From Rhizobium sp. SSA_523 (lineage in GTDB: Bacteria > Pseudomonadota > Alphaproteobacteria > Rhizobiales > Rhizobiaceae), in the NCBI RefSeq assembly GCF_030435705.1, contig NZ_CP129382.1:434001-498000 (forward strand): a stretch of DNA of 64,000 nt, in the 5' to 3' direction. A model generated the notes under the pieces. That model had not been told where the DNA came from and did not search any database. It was given only the letters and a program-made list of their open reading frames with translations. Position numbers and translations under genes: made by a program. Positions 40,217 to 48,366 of the stretch are shown one piece after another. Within the stretch, counting starts at the first letter, position 1, and each line of letters begins with the position of its first letter.

Positions 40217-40405
40217 CTAGCGGAAGATCGGCGCGCGGGTCGCGTTCATCAACAGTTCCTGTTCGGATGCATAGGGGCCGAGGAGCTTCAGGAGACGGTT
40301 CTCCTCGCGCTGGTCGAGCCGGTAGCGCCGCGCAAATTCGCTGACGTTCCACACCTTGCGAAGGCCCTGGCCGCTCACGCTCTGCTGATCAAGATGCTGC
40401 GTCAT
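40217..40405 (-). CDS. Small conserved rhizobial protein, 62 residues
   Basis: The start at 40405 is supported by GCGAGGAG 6 bases upstream. The sequence has a polar N-terminus (MTQHLDQQSVSGQG) and a compact helical body (VWNVSEFARRYRLDQREENRLLKLLG ...). No membrane segment or cysteine is present. VSEFARRYRLDQREENRLLKL looks like a helix-turn-helix-type or protein-binding helical pair, but no family was recognised with confidence. It is a single gene between tRNA-Pro and the XRE-type regulator gene. Confidence 0.7.
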   Translation of the reverse strand: MTQHLDQQSVSGQGLRKVWNVSEFARRYRLDQREENRLLKLLGPYASEQELLMNATRAPIFR

Positions 40406-40556
40406 AACTACTCCTCGCGCTTTGCCGCCTCGAAGCTGCGGCTTTCGGCCGGGCGACCTTCGTCGCCGACACTGTCAATCCTTGCAGGGTGGATATCGCG
40501 CTTCGTCACAGCCTCAAGCGCCGCAGACTGGAAGCCTGCGGGCTCATCATCTTCCC

Positions 40557-40602
40557 TTCACGCGTAAACGTTGCAAAACCCGCAAGGTTCCTCGCGCGTG
40601 AA
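40557..40602 (-). terminator. Two-level hairpin after the XRE-type gene
   Basis: TTCACGCG (40557-40564) and CGCGTGAA (40595-40602) are exact complements, enclosing a second stem TTGC (40571-40574)/GCAA (40582-40585). It begins 3 bases after the stop of the minus-strand regulator gene. No T run follows, so its role as terminator or stabiliser is inferred. Confidence 0.4.
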
Positions 40603-40605
40603 AAT

Positions 40606-40899
40606 TTATCCGTCGTTGGCGGAGCTCAGGTTTTCGGGCCGGATCCCTTCCTCCGAAGGGCCGGTCCGAAGCCGCAGGCCAGGGCCTGCGCCGGGATCGT
40701 CTTCGCCCGATGCCAAGAACACGACGCCGTGGCGTTCGAAGACCGCCCTTAGCATTTCGAGACTTGCCAGGTCGCCGGGTTGCTGACCCGTCTCGATGGC
40801 CAGATAATCGTGATGCGAAAGCCCGGCCTCGGCCGAGAGCGCTTCCGGCGAGAGGTTGAGCATGGCGCGGGCGGCGCGGATCTGTTCCTTGCTGATCAT
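40606..40899 (-). CDS. XRE-type helix-turn-helix protein, 97 residues
   Basis: The N-terminal Cro/CI-type domain is seen in ISKEQIRAARAMLNLSPEALSAEAGLSHHDYLAIETGQQ, followed by SLEMLRAVFERHGVVFL, the pattern of small single-domain regulators. The C-terminus is hydrophilic (EDDPGAGPGLRLRTGPSEEG). The start at 40899 is where similarity begins; the frame is open to 41043 without conservation. It lies beside the polysaccharide locus but is read as a separate unit after a 216-bp gap; a link in function is not shown. Confidence 0.8.
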   Translation of the reverse strand: MISKEQIRAARAMLNLSPEALSAEAGLSHHDYLAIETGQQPGDLASLEMLRAVFERHGVVFLASGEDDPGAGPGLRLRTGPSEEGIRPENLSSANDG

Positions 40900-41115
40900 G
40901 CCAACACCCAGGCCGATACCAGGGCTGAGATCTGCGCGGTCACTGAAGTCCGGCCGCGGCGCTGGAGCCCCTCTGCGCCGGCTGCAATGACCGGCGATGT
41001 CGCCGTCGGATCCGAACCTTTGATAGGCATGCCATGCTCCCAATCGTCTTGTGTCTGTCGATCCCCAGGATGTGGAACCGAGGGCGCCGAGGTCAAGGGT
41101 CGCGTAGGGTCGGGC

Positions 41116-42393
41116 TTAGGGCGTTGCCGGAGCTTGAAGCCGGGCGGAACCTGGTCGGGGCACGCGTCTGGCCCGGCGCTCGCTCGCCCGTTCCAGGGCG
41201 TGGCAGCCCCAGACAATGCCGAACAGGATATAGACGTGGCGCCAGTGATCGATATCGATGACATTGCCGATGAGGGCATGCCCCAGAAGGGTGATCCAGG
41301 CGATCATCAGGAATGGCTGCCATGGCCGCTCGCGAAGCAGGCCGCGAAACCCGATGATGAGCGTTGTCCACATCAGCGCGACATAGGCCACGAAACCAAG
41401 CCAGCCGTAAGTCGTCAGCGACTTCAGCCATATGTTGTGTTCATCTTCGCCGAATGTCTTGCCGAGCACCATGGGACCCATGCCCAGCGGACGTTCCATC
41501 GACATCAGGAAGCCGATCTTGTGCCGCTCGAAGCGTCCGAGCCGGGAATCATCGTAATCCTGCACCAGCTTCGCCCGGCTGAGGAAGAGATCGGACACTT
41601 TCTTGGATTGCATGGCGCCGGCAATGGCCAGAAGCACCACGACAATGGCAGCGATCGCCAGCGTGAAGATCTTCAGGCGGAAGGCTGCGGTGCGCTCCTT
41701 CAGCAGCATGATGACGACGAGGGCCAAACCGGCAAAGGCAAACAGCGCCCAGGCGGCGCGGGAGAAGGACAGGAAGATGCCGAGAACGAGGATCAAGAGC
41801 CCCGGCAGATAAAGCAGCGTGCGGGCCAGCGGCGCGCTCAGAATGCGGTACATCAGATAGAGGGCAGGGGCGACGAGATAGGGGCCGAAGACGTTGGGAT
41901 CCTGAAAGGCGCCCTTGGCACGATCGTAAAGCGTGAAGATCTCGGCACCGGGAAAAGCATGGAAATAGCCCAGTATTCCGAGCAGCGAGGTGAGTGTGGC
42001 GCCGAGCACCCAGGCCTGGCAGATCAGCACCAGGCGCCGGTGGTCGTCTTCAACGATTGCCGCGTAGAAGACCGAGGAGAGCGCCAGGAACAGCGAAACG
42101 GCGATATACATCGGCGCGCCGGTGAGATCGCCCATGACTGTCAGGGAGAACAGGCCGCCGATGTTGAAGAGCAGGAAGAAGATCAGGAGCGCGCCGACCG
42201 TTTTTGAAATCTTCAGGCCGAGCAGGAACCACAATGCGATCTGCACCGCCATCAGCAGCTCGTAGGGCGCGGGCTCGGATATCACGAAGCCCGAGAGAAA
42301 CACGCCGGCAAAGACCAGCGCCGAACCGAACAGGCGCACACCGGCGAGCTGCGGTTTGAGAAGCCGGGATCGACTGTCGACGGCGCCGGTCAA
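41116..42393 (-). CDS. O-antigen ligase/Wzy-like polysaccharide polymerase (upp-type locus)
   Basis: This 425-residue inner-membrane protein has about 11-12 helices and a large periplasmic loop with the Wzy_C/WaaL-type pattern: FSRAAWALFAFAG, then RFERHKIGFLMSMERPLGMGPMVLGKTFGEDEHNIWLKSLTTYGWLG. Such proteins polymerise or ligate polysaccharide repeat units delivered on undecaprenyl phosphate. The start codon overlaps the stop of the upstream sugar-phosphate transferase gene by 4 bases, so they are translationally coupled. By position it corresponds to the last gene of an Agrobacterium uppABCDEF-like cluster; this assignment is inferred from gene content and order. Confidence 0.85.
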   Translation of the reverse strand: MTGAVDSRSRLLKPQLAGVRLFGSALVFAGVFLSGFVISEPAPYELLMAVQIALWFLLGLKISKTVGALLIFFLLFNIGGLFSLTVMGDLTGAPMYIAVSLFLALSSVFYAAIVEDDHRRLVLICQAWVLGATLTSLLGILGYFHAFPGAEIFTLYDRAKGAFQDPNVFGPYLVAPALYLMYRILSAPLARTLLYLPGLLILVLGIFLSFSRAAWALFAFAGLALVVIMLLKERTAAFRLKIFTLAIAAIVVVLLAIAGAMQSKKVSDLFLSRAKLVQDYDDSRLGRFERHKIGFLMSMERPLGMGPMVLGKTFGEDEHNIWLKSLTTYGWLGFVAYVALMWTTLIIGFRGLLRERPWQPFLMIAWITLLGHALIGNVIDIDHWRHVYILFGIVWGCHALERASERRARRVPRPGSARLQAPATP

Positions 42394-43937
42394 TAGGCAT
42401 TCTCCGTATTGAGAAGCCGGATCGGTGTCAGGAACAGGATCTTGAGATCGAGCCAGAGGGACCAGTTCTCGATGTAATCCAGATCGTGGGCGGTGCGGGC
42501 CCTGATCTTCTCGTCGCTGTCCAGCTCGCCGCGCAGGCCGTTGATCTGCGCCCAGCCTGTCACCCCGGGCTTGACCCGGTGCCTTGCGAAATAGCTTTCG
42601 ACGACATCGACATATTTGCGTTCGCCGGTCTGCGCATGGACGGCATGCGGGCGGGGTCCGACGAGCGAAAGTTCGCCGCGCAAGACATTGAACAGCTGCG
42701 GCAGCTCGTCCAGCGAGGATTTGCGCAGGAAGCGGCCAACCGGCGTCACGCGCGGATCATTCTTGGTAACCGCCTTCTTGGCAGTGGGATCGCTCAGCTC
42801 GGTATACATGGAGCGGAACTTCAAGACGTCGATCACCTCATTGTTGAAGCCATGGCGCTTCTGCACGAAGAAGACCGGCCCCTTCGAGGTCGCCTTGACG
42901 GCGATCGCGCAGCCGATCATCACCGGCCAGGCCAAGAGCAGGGCCAGGACCGAAAAGGTGATGTCGAACAGCCGCTTGGCAACCGAGTCCCAGTCGCGGA
43001 GCGGCTTGTCGTAAATATCGAGCATCGGTACGGCGCCGACATGGCTGTAGGCGCGCGGGCGAAAGCGCAGCTGATGCGCATGGGCTGCGAGGCGGATGTC
43101 GACGGGCAGGATCCAGAGCTTCTTCACCAATTGCAGAATGCGCTGTTCCGCCGTTGCCGGCAGGGCAATGATCAGCATGTCGATGCGGGCAAGCCTGGCA
43201 AATTCCACCAGTTCACCAAAGGTGCCGAGCTTCGGATAGCCGGCCACCACGTCCGGCGAGCGGCCGCTGCCGCGATCGTCGAATATGCCGCAGATGCGAA
43301 TGTCGTTATCGGCCTGTTTTTCGAGCGCCCGCACCAGATCCTTGGCGGGCTGTCCGCCGCCGACGATCACGGCGCGCCGTTCCATGATGCCGTTTCGCGA
43401 CCAGTTGCGAATGCCGAATGCCACCAGATGGCGCAGGCCGAGAAGCAGGACCGTGCCGCCGGCGCCCCAGAGGATCAGCGTCGCAAGAGGCAGGCGAAGG
43501 CCGAACACACTGGTGATGAGGATCTGCAGCGCGAAAGCCGCAAGCCATGCCGCCACGAGGCGCAGCGTGATGCGGTGTGCCGCCCGCAGGGACGGGATCT
43601 GGTAGGCATCGGCGATCTGCAGGAAAAATACGCAGAGAGCGCCCGTCAGTCCCATTGCGAGGAGATGCCAGGCCAGGTCAGCCCGCTCGCCGAAGCCGGT
43701 CACGAGAGCGCTGGCGAGGCCCGCCAGCGACAGCATGGCGCCCTCAAGCAGCCGGATCTGGCCGATCAGCATGGCCGGGCTCTTGGTGGCGTCGCGGAAC
43801 TGTTCGGCAATCTGGCGCGCGAACGGGTTCAGTTCCGGAAGCGCGGTCTGGCCGGCGGTCGTGTTGCGATCGTAAAAATCGGAAACCTTGCGGCGCAGGG
43901 CCTCCACATCGAACTCTTCCTGTGCCGGCTCGGTCAT
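42390..43937 (-). CDS. Initiating polyprenyl-phosphate sugar-phosphate transferase (PHPT; UppE/WbaP-like)
   Basis: This 515-residue enzyme puts the first sugar phosphate on the lipid carrier. The N-terminal half has four or five helices and a CoA-binding-like fold (RRAVIVGGGQPAKDLVRAL, ICGIFDDRGSGRSPD). The C-terminal catalytic domain begins with KRLFDITFSVLALLLAWPVMIGCAIAVKATSKGPVFFVQKRHGFNNEVIDVLKFRSMYTE, followed by LRKSSLDELPQLFNVLRGELSLVGPRPHAV and VTGWAQINGLRGE, all hallmark motifs of the family. It fits UppE of the Agrobacterium unipolar polysaccharide locus. It is coupled to the ligase gene; 137 bp separate it from the upstream glycosyltransferase gene. Confidence 0.93.
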   Translation of the reverse strand: MTEPAQEEFDVEALRRKVSDFYDRNTTAGQTALPELNPFARQIAEQFRDATKSPAMLIGQIRLLEGAMLSLAGLASALVTGFGERADLAWHLLAMGLTGALCVFFLQIADAYQIPSLRAAHRITLRLVAAWLAAFALQILITSVFGLRLPLATLILWGAGGTVLLLGLRHLVAFGIRNWSRNGIMERRAVIVGGGQPAKDLVRALEKQADNDIRICGIFDDRGSGRSPDVVAGYPKLGTFGELVEFARLARIDMLIIALPATAEQRILQLVKKLWILPVDIRLAAHAHQLRFRPRAYSHVGAVPMLDIYDKPLRDWDSVAKRLFDITFSVLALLLAWPVMIGCAIAVKATSKGPVFFVQKRHGFNNEVIDVLKFRSMYTELSDPTAKKAVTKNDPRVTPVGRFLRKSSLDELPQLFNVLRGELSLVGPRPHAVHAQTGERKYVDVVESYFARHRVKPGVTGWAQINGLRGELDSDEKIRARTAHDLDYIENWSLWLDLKILFLTPIRLLNTENAY

Positions 43938-44074
43938 GGCCAGGCTCCTATCCCTCGGTCACCCGCGGCAAGCCCGGGAGGGGCGTCGAGGCATGATGCC
44001 TGCGCCCCTGAAGTGCCGCCAACAGCGCCGTGCGTCTACATGATGCGCGATGCTGCTGGAATATCAGCAAGAAG

Positions 44075-45235
44075 CTAAGAAAGTTTTGCGCTTATGACGG
44101 CAAGTCGTTCGCGATAGAGCCGCAACATGTCGTCGGCCATGCTGGTGGCGGAGAAGCGGGCGCGGAAGGCCTGCGCATCCGGCATCACGCGTTGCTGCCA
44201 ATCCTTGTCCTGGATCGTGTCCTGCATCAGGCGGGCGAGATCATCCGCGTCGCCTGCTGTGGCAAGCGCCGCACTGTCACCGCCGAGCACTTCCGGAATG
44301 CCGCCGACGCGCGAGGCGATCAGCGGCTTGCCCGCCGCCAGCGCCTCGAGCACGATATAGGGCATCGCCTCCGCCCGCGACGGAACCACGACGATGCGGC
44401 CAAGGGCGAAGGCCTCCCGCGCCGGCATGGCATCGTATAGCCGCACGCGTTGCGTCAGGCCGCGCTCGGCAATCATGCCGCGGTAACGGTCCTTGTCCGG
44501 CCCGTCCCCCACCATCACGGCGGACAGCGTCCGGCCGAGGCGATGTTCGGCCGCCGCGAGCGCATTGATGAAGACATCCGGCCCCTTGAGGTCGCGCATC
44601 ATGCCGATATAGAGAAAGTCCGCCGCGCTGGCCTGAGTCTCGACCGGTGCGAATTCGGCGGCGGTGATGCCGTTGTAGATGATCCGTGCAGGCGTGCGCG
44701 GCCGGCCGACCTTCTCCTCATAGACATCCTGCTCGTAGCGACAGACGAAGACCAGCTGATCGGTGAAGCGCTCCAGAAAGCGCTCCGCCCGCAGCACGAT
44801 CTGGCCGGACGGCCGCTTGCGGTCGTAATGCAGGCTGCCGCCATGCGGGGAATAGAAGCGGGCGACGCAATACTTCTCTGCCCGCAGCTTCGAGCCGATC
44901 AACCGCACGACGAGGCCGCCTTTGGCGCCATGTCCATGCAGGATATCCGGCTGCAATTTCTTGATATGTCTGTAACTGGCTTGCAGGGCCAGGAGGTCGG
45001 ATGGACTGATCGCCCGCCGGATCGGCAGACGGATCAGGCCGAGAGAAAGCTGCGGCAGCAGCGCCTTGAACAAAGCATCTTCATGGGCGCCGCCGGTCGA
45101 ACTGTCGCACAATATGCCCACCTGGTGGCCTTCTGCCACATGCCGCTCCACCAGGTCGCGGACATGTCGGAAAATTCCACCCACCGGCGAACGGAAACAG
45201 TGGATGATCCGGAGGGGAGGAGCATCTGACATCAT
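44075..45235 (-). CDS. Glycosyltransferase family 4
   Basis: This 386-residue cytoplasmic GT-B enzyme probably adds a sugar to the lipid-linked repeat unit. The N-terminal domain has FRSPVGGIFRHVRDLVERHVAEGHQVGI and DILHGHGAKGGLVVRLIG. The C-terminal domain has DFLYIGMMRDLKGPDVFINAL, LSAVMVGDGPDKDRY and the GT4 EX7E motif in VVPSRAEAMPYIVLEALAAGKPLIASRVGGIPEVL. It lies 5 bases after the Wza-like gene and is probably co-transcribed with it. It corresponds by position to UppD. Confidence 0.92.
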   Translation of the reverse strand: MMSDAPPLRIIHCFRSPVGGIFRHVRDLVERHVAEGHQVGILCDSSTGGAHEDALFKALLPQLSLGLIRLPIRRAISPSDLLALQASYRHIKKLQPDILHGHGAKGGLVVRLIGSKLRAEKYCVARFYSPHGGSLHYDRKRPSGQIVLRAERFLERFTDQLVFVCRYEQDVYEEKVGRPRTPARIIYNGITAAEFAPVETQASAADFLYIGMMRDLKGPDVFINALAAAEHRLGRTLSAVMVGDGPDKDRYRGMIAERGLTQRVRLYDAMPAREAFALGRIVVVPSRAEAMPYIVLEALAAGKPLIASRVGGIPEVLGGDSAALATAGDADDLARLMQDTIQDKDWQQRVMPDAQAFRARFSATSMADDMLRLYRERLAVISAKLS

Positions 45236-45240
45236 TGCGA

Positions 45241-45819
45241 TCAGAACAGCCGCTCGCGGACATAGATCGTATCGCCGGCGAGCACCGTGCTGGAAATGCC
45301 GGTGCGCCCCGTAAGCACCCGGCCATTGATCTTGCGCGTCACATCGACATCCCGCTGATTGCCGCGCGCCGTGAAGCCGCCGGCGACAGCCACGGCATTC
45401 TGGATCGTCATGCCGGGCACGTAGGAATATTGGCCTGGGCGTCCGACTTCACCCATCACGAAGACGGGCCGGTAGCGGTCGACCTCGATGCTGACATCCG
45501 GATCGCGCAGGAAGCCCTGCCGGAGCTTGGCAGCGAGGCCGCCTTCGAGGCTCGCCAATGTTTCGCCGCGCGCCGGCACCTGGCCGACCAGCGGGAAGGA
45601 GATATAGCCGGCCTGGTCGACCGTGTAGGTATTGGTCAGGTTCGGCTGGTCGAAGACGGTTACACGCAGGCGGTCGCCGCTATCGAGACGATAGGGCTGG
45701 ATCGTTGCCTGCTGGAACGAGCGCGGCGCCGGCTGATAGGAGGTGCATCCCGAAAGGGCTGCGACCAGGGCGCTGGCAAGCGCCAGGGCCATCATAGGTT
45801 TGCGACGTGCGAACACCAT
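45241..45819 (-). CDS. Polysaccharide export lipoprotein (Wza/UppC-like)
   Basis: This 192-residue outer-membrane export protein has a signal peptide with lipobox LSGC (Cys near 25). Then come the polysaccharide export domain (YRLDSGDRLRVTVFDQPNLTNTYTVDQAGYISFPLVGQV ... VSIEVDRYRPVFVMGEVGRPGQYSYVPGM) and an SLBB-type repeat. It lacks the long C-terminus of E. coli Wza, like other rhizobial short forms. Divergently placed from the Wzc-like gene with 156 bp between; the shared region holds two CtrA-like boxes. It matches UppC of the Agrobacterium unipolar polysaccharide system by type and position. Confidence 0.92.
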   Translation of the reverse strand: MVFARRKPMMALALASALVAALSGCTSYQPAPRSFQQATIQPYRLDSGDRLRVTVFDQPNLTNTYTVDQAGYISFPLVGQVPARGETLASLEGGLAAKLRQGFLRDPDVSIEVDRYRPVFVMGEVGRPGQYSYVPGMTIQNAVAVAGGFTARGNQRDVDVTRKINGRVLTGRTGISSTVLAGDTIYVRERLF

Positions 45820-45975
45820 CCGCGCGGACTCCGGCTGAGAGAAGTAACGTTCTGCTGTTATCCAACCGTTAGGGTTAATGCAGGGTAAAGATACGCGCAG
45901 GTGTCGGTTTTTTCCGGCAGGACCGCCTCCGTTAACCCGGCGCTTACCACGTTGATTTAGGTTTGCTCTTCATTC
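45820..45975. promoter_or_regulatory. Divergent promoter region of the polysaccharide locus with two CtrA-like boxes
   Basis: TTAA-N7-TAAA at 45875-45889 and TTAA-N7-CTTA at 45932-45946 each differ by one base from the CtrA box TTAA-N7-TTAA. They are 57 bases apart between the Wza-like (minus) and Wzc-like (plus) genes. In Agrobacterium, polar adhesin production is under cell-cycle and CtrA-pathway control, which makes these plausible sites; binding is not shown. Confidence 0.4.
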
Positions 45976-48246
45976 ATGAGTTGGAGTGGCGCAATGTCGG
46001 GCGTAAGCAGTCATCAGGATGCGGATATCGATATCGGACAGCTCTTCGCTGCCATCTGGGAACGTCGCACCTCCATCCTGACGACAACGGCCGTTGCCGC
46101 CGTGCTTGCCTTTGTCGGCTCCAGCCTGATGACGCCGGATTACAAGGCGGAAACGCGGCTCCTGATCGAAACCCGCGACACCAACCTGACCGGCAGTGCG
46201 TCGCAGGACGGCAATGAGCAGGTACTCGATCAATATAATATCGTCAGCCAGGCGCAGATCCTGCAGTCGGCGGACCTGATCCGTCAGGTTGCGCGCGACC
46301 TGAAGCTCTCGGACCTGAAGGAATTCGATCCGGATGCCCATGCGCTTCTGCCCGATCCCCTCGTGCTGATGGGGCTGAAGCAGGATCCGATGGACCTGCC
46401 GCCGGAGGACCGGGTCATCAAGGCATTCCGCGAGAAGCTGCAGGTTTTCCCCGTCGAAGGCTCGCGCGTGATCGCCATCGAAATGGCCTCTGAGGATCCG
46501 AAACTCGCCGCAGCCATCCCCAACAAGATGGCGGAAGTCTACCTGTCGACACAGAGCGGCGTGAAGCTGGATACGCATTCGGAGACGACGCGCTGGCTCG
46601 AACCCGAAATCGCGGGCTTGCGCGAACGCGTCCGCGAGGCAGAGAAGAAGGTCGCCGATTATCGCACCACGGCCGGGCTTTTCCAGTCGGGGGAGAATAC
46701 GAGTTTTTCCTCGCAGCAGCTGAACGACATATCGCAGGAACTGGCACGCGTGCGTGCCGAGCGTGCCAATGCCGAAGCGCGTGCCCAGAATGTCAGCGCC
46801 GCCTTGAAGGCCGGCACCGGCTTCGACACGCTGTCGGACGTGGTCAGCTCCTCCGTCGTGCAGCGCCTGAAGGATACCGAGGCAAATATCCAGGCGGAAG
46901 TCTCGCAGGCCTCCATCTCGTTGATGGAAGGGCATCCGCGCCTCAAGGGCCTTCGTGCGCAACTGTCCGGCATTCGCCAGCAGATCGAAGCGGAGACCCG
47001 CAAGATCCTGGCGAGCCTGGAAAACGAAGCCGGCGTGGCGCGGCTGCGCGAACAGCAGCTGATGCAGCAGCTGAACGGCGTCAAGGCCGATTCGGCCCGC
47101 GCCGGCGAAGACGAAGTGGGGCTGCGCGATCTGGAACGCGAGGCGGCTGCCCAGCGCCAGCTTCTGGAAACCTACCTGGCCCGCTATCGCGAGGCGGCAT
47201 CGCGGGTGGATCCGAATTCCAGCCCGGCCGATGCCCGCGTCGTATCCACCGCCATCGAACCGGTGGAGCCCTATTTCCCGAAGATCATTCCGATCACCAT
47301 CGTCGTCGCGCTGGCGGCCTTCCTCTTCTATTGCATCGGCATCATCGTGCTTGCCTTGTTTACGGGTCGCGGACTTCGCCCCGTCGAGAGCGAGCATGAC
47401 TATGACCGTCGAACGGATGCACGCCTGGCGGCCCTGCAGGAGCAGCGGCGGATGGCGCCGGCAAGTGAGCTGGACAGCCAGCCGGACAGAGAGCGGGGCC
47501 GGGCGGCCGACAATCCGCAGGACGATGAATTCGCGGCCTCTGCCGATCGGGATCTCGCCGCACTGACGCCGGCGACCGCGCCGCAGCACGAAGCGCAGGA
47601 TCCCGCTGAAGACCAGCAGGACGACAGGCTGGAGATCGTGGCAGGCGAATCGGTTGCGCTCAGCCTCGAAGCGGTGCGCGACTACCTGCTGCGGCGCAAT
47701 TCGCCACTGGCGATTGCCGTCTCGCCGACCGGCGACGAAGGATCGACCGCCACCGTGCTGCTGGCCCGGGAAATTGCGGAGGCCGGCCGGACGGTCGTCC
47801 TGGTCGACATGACAGGCTCGGGCTGCCCGACCCGGCTCATGGCCGAGAGCAGCCGCCTTCCGGGCATTACCGATCTTCTGTGCGGCACCACACCCTTCGG
47901 AGAGACGATCCACCCGGATCGCCTGTCGGAAGCCCACATCATCCCACAGGGCAATGCCGATGCCGAGCAGGCCATGCGCGGCGCCGATCGCCTGACGATG
48001 ATCCTCGACGCGCTGACCGGCGCCTATGATCTGGTTCTGGTCGAATGCGGTCAGGCCGATGCGCGCGGATTGGGGCGTCTGACGCGCGGGGAGGCCGCAG
48101 AGCTCATCCTCTCCATGCCGCAGGCGGATGCCGAGGGGGTCAATGAGCATCTCCAGGCCTTCGAAGCCGCCGGACATCCCGAACCGCTGGTCATGTCGGC
48201 ACAGATCGATGGGCGGCCGAGCCGCAGCGGACGCTACGCCGCCTGA
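45976..48246 (+). CDS. Wzc/GumC-like polysaccharide co-polymerase with degenerate tyrosine-kinase domain
   Basis: This 756-residue protein has a Wzz domain (first helix near residue 33-55, ERRTSILTTTAVAAVLAFVG), a periplasmic coiled coil (about 180-420; heptads such as LRERVREAEKKVADYR) with the GNVR-type region, and a second helix near 437-462. The cytoplasmic C-terminus (about 560-750) has the BY-kinase fold. The P-loop reads SPTGDEGSTATVL: compared with the usual EGKST the lysine is missing, and the Walker B-like strand reads DLVLVECGQ. Only one tyrosine is in the last 15 residues. It probably sets chain length and export without kinase activity. It is the only plus-strand gene of the locus. 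ATG 45994 is an alternative start. Confidence 0.9.
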   Translation: MSWSGAMSGVSSHQDADIDIGQLFAAIWERRTSILTTTAVAAVLAFVGSSLMTPDYKAETRLLIETRDTNLTGSASQDGNEQVLDQYNIVSQAQILQSADLIRQVARDLKLSDLKEFDPDAHALLPDPLVLMGLKQDPMDLPPEDRVIKAFREKLQVFPVEGSRVIAIEMASEDPKLAAAIPNKMAEVYLSTQSGVKLDTHSETTRWLEPEIAGLRERVREAEKKVADYRTTAGLFQSGENTSFSSQQLNDISQELARVRAERANAEARAQNVSAALKAGTGFDTLSDVVSSSVVQRLKDTEANIQAEVSQASISLMEGHPRLKGLRAQLSGIRQQIEAETRKILASLENEAGVARLREQQLMQQLNGVKADSARAGEDEVGLRDLEREAAAQRQLLETYLARYREAASRVDPNSSPADARVVSTAIEPVEPYFPKIIPITIVVALAAFLFYCIGIIVLALFTGRGLRPVESEHDYDRRTDARLAALQEQRRMAPASELDSQPDRERGRAADNPQDDEFAASADRDLAALTPATAPQHEAQDPAEDQQDDRLEIVAGESVALSLEAVRDYLLRRNSPLAIAVSPTGDEGSTATVLLAREIAEAGRTVVLVDMTGSGCPTRLMAESSRLPGITDLLCGTTPFGETIHPDRLSEAHIIPQGNADAEQAMRGADRLTMILDALTGAYDLVLVECGQADARGLGRLTRGEAAELILSMPQADAEGVNEHLQAFEAAGHPEPLVMSAQIDGRPSRSGRYAA

Positions 48247-48250
48247 CGAG

Positions 48251-48347
48251 CATGCTAGAGCAGGTCCAGCAAAACTGCGTCAGCGGTTTTGCGTCCGGAC
48301 TGCGTAAAAAACAAAGGGATAGAGCATTTCAGGTGATCACGTTTTGA
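48251..48347 (+). repeat. Rhizobial intergenic repeat, family B, copy 2
   Basis: GCTAGAGCAGGTCCAGCAAAACTG opens the element, TTTTGCGTCCGGACTGCGTA is its centre and ATAGAGCATTTCAGGTGATC its end. It is the inverted partner of 39194-39298 and lies in the convergent gap between the Wzc-like and acyltransferase genes. Confidence 0.75.
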
Positions 48348-48366
48348 CCCTTAGGCCGGGCAGGCG

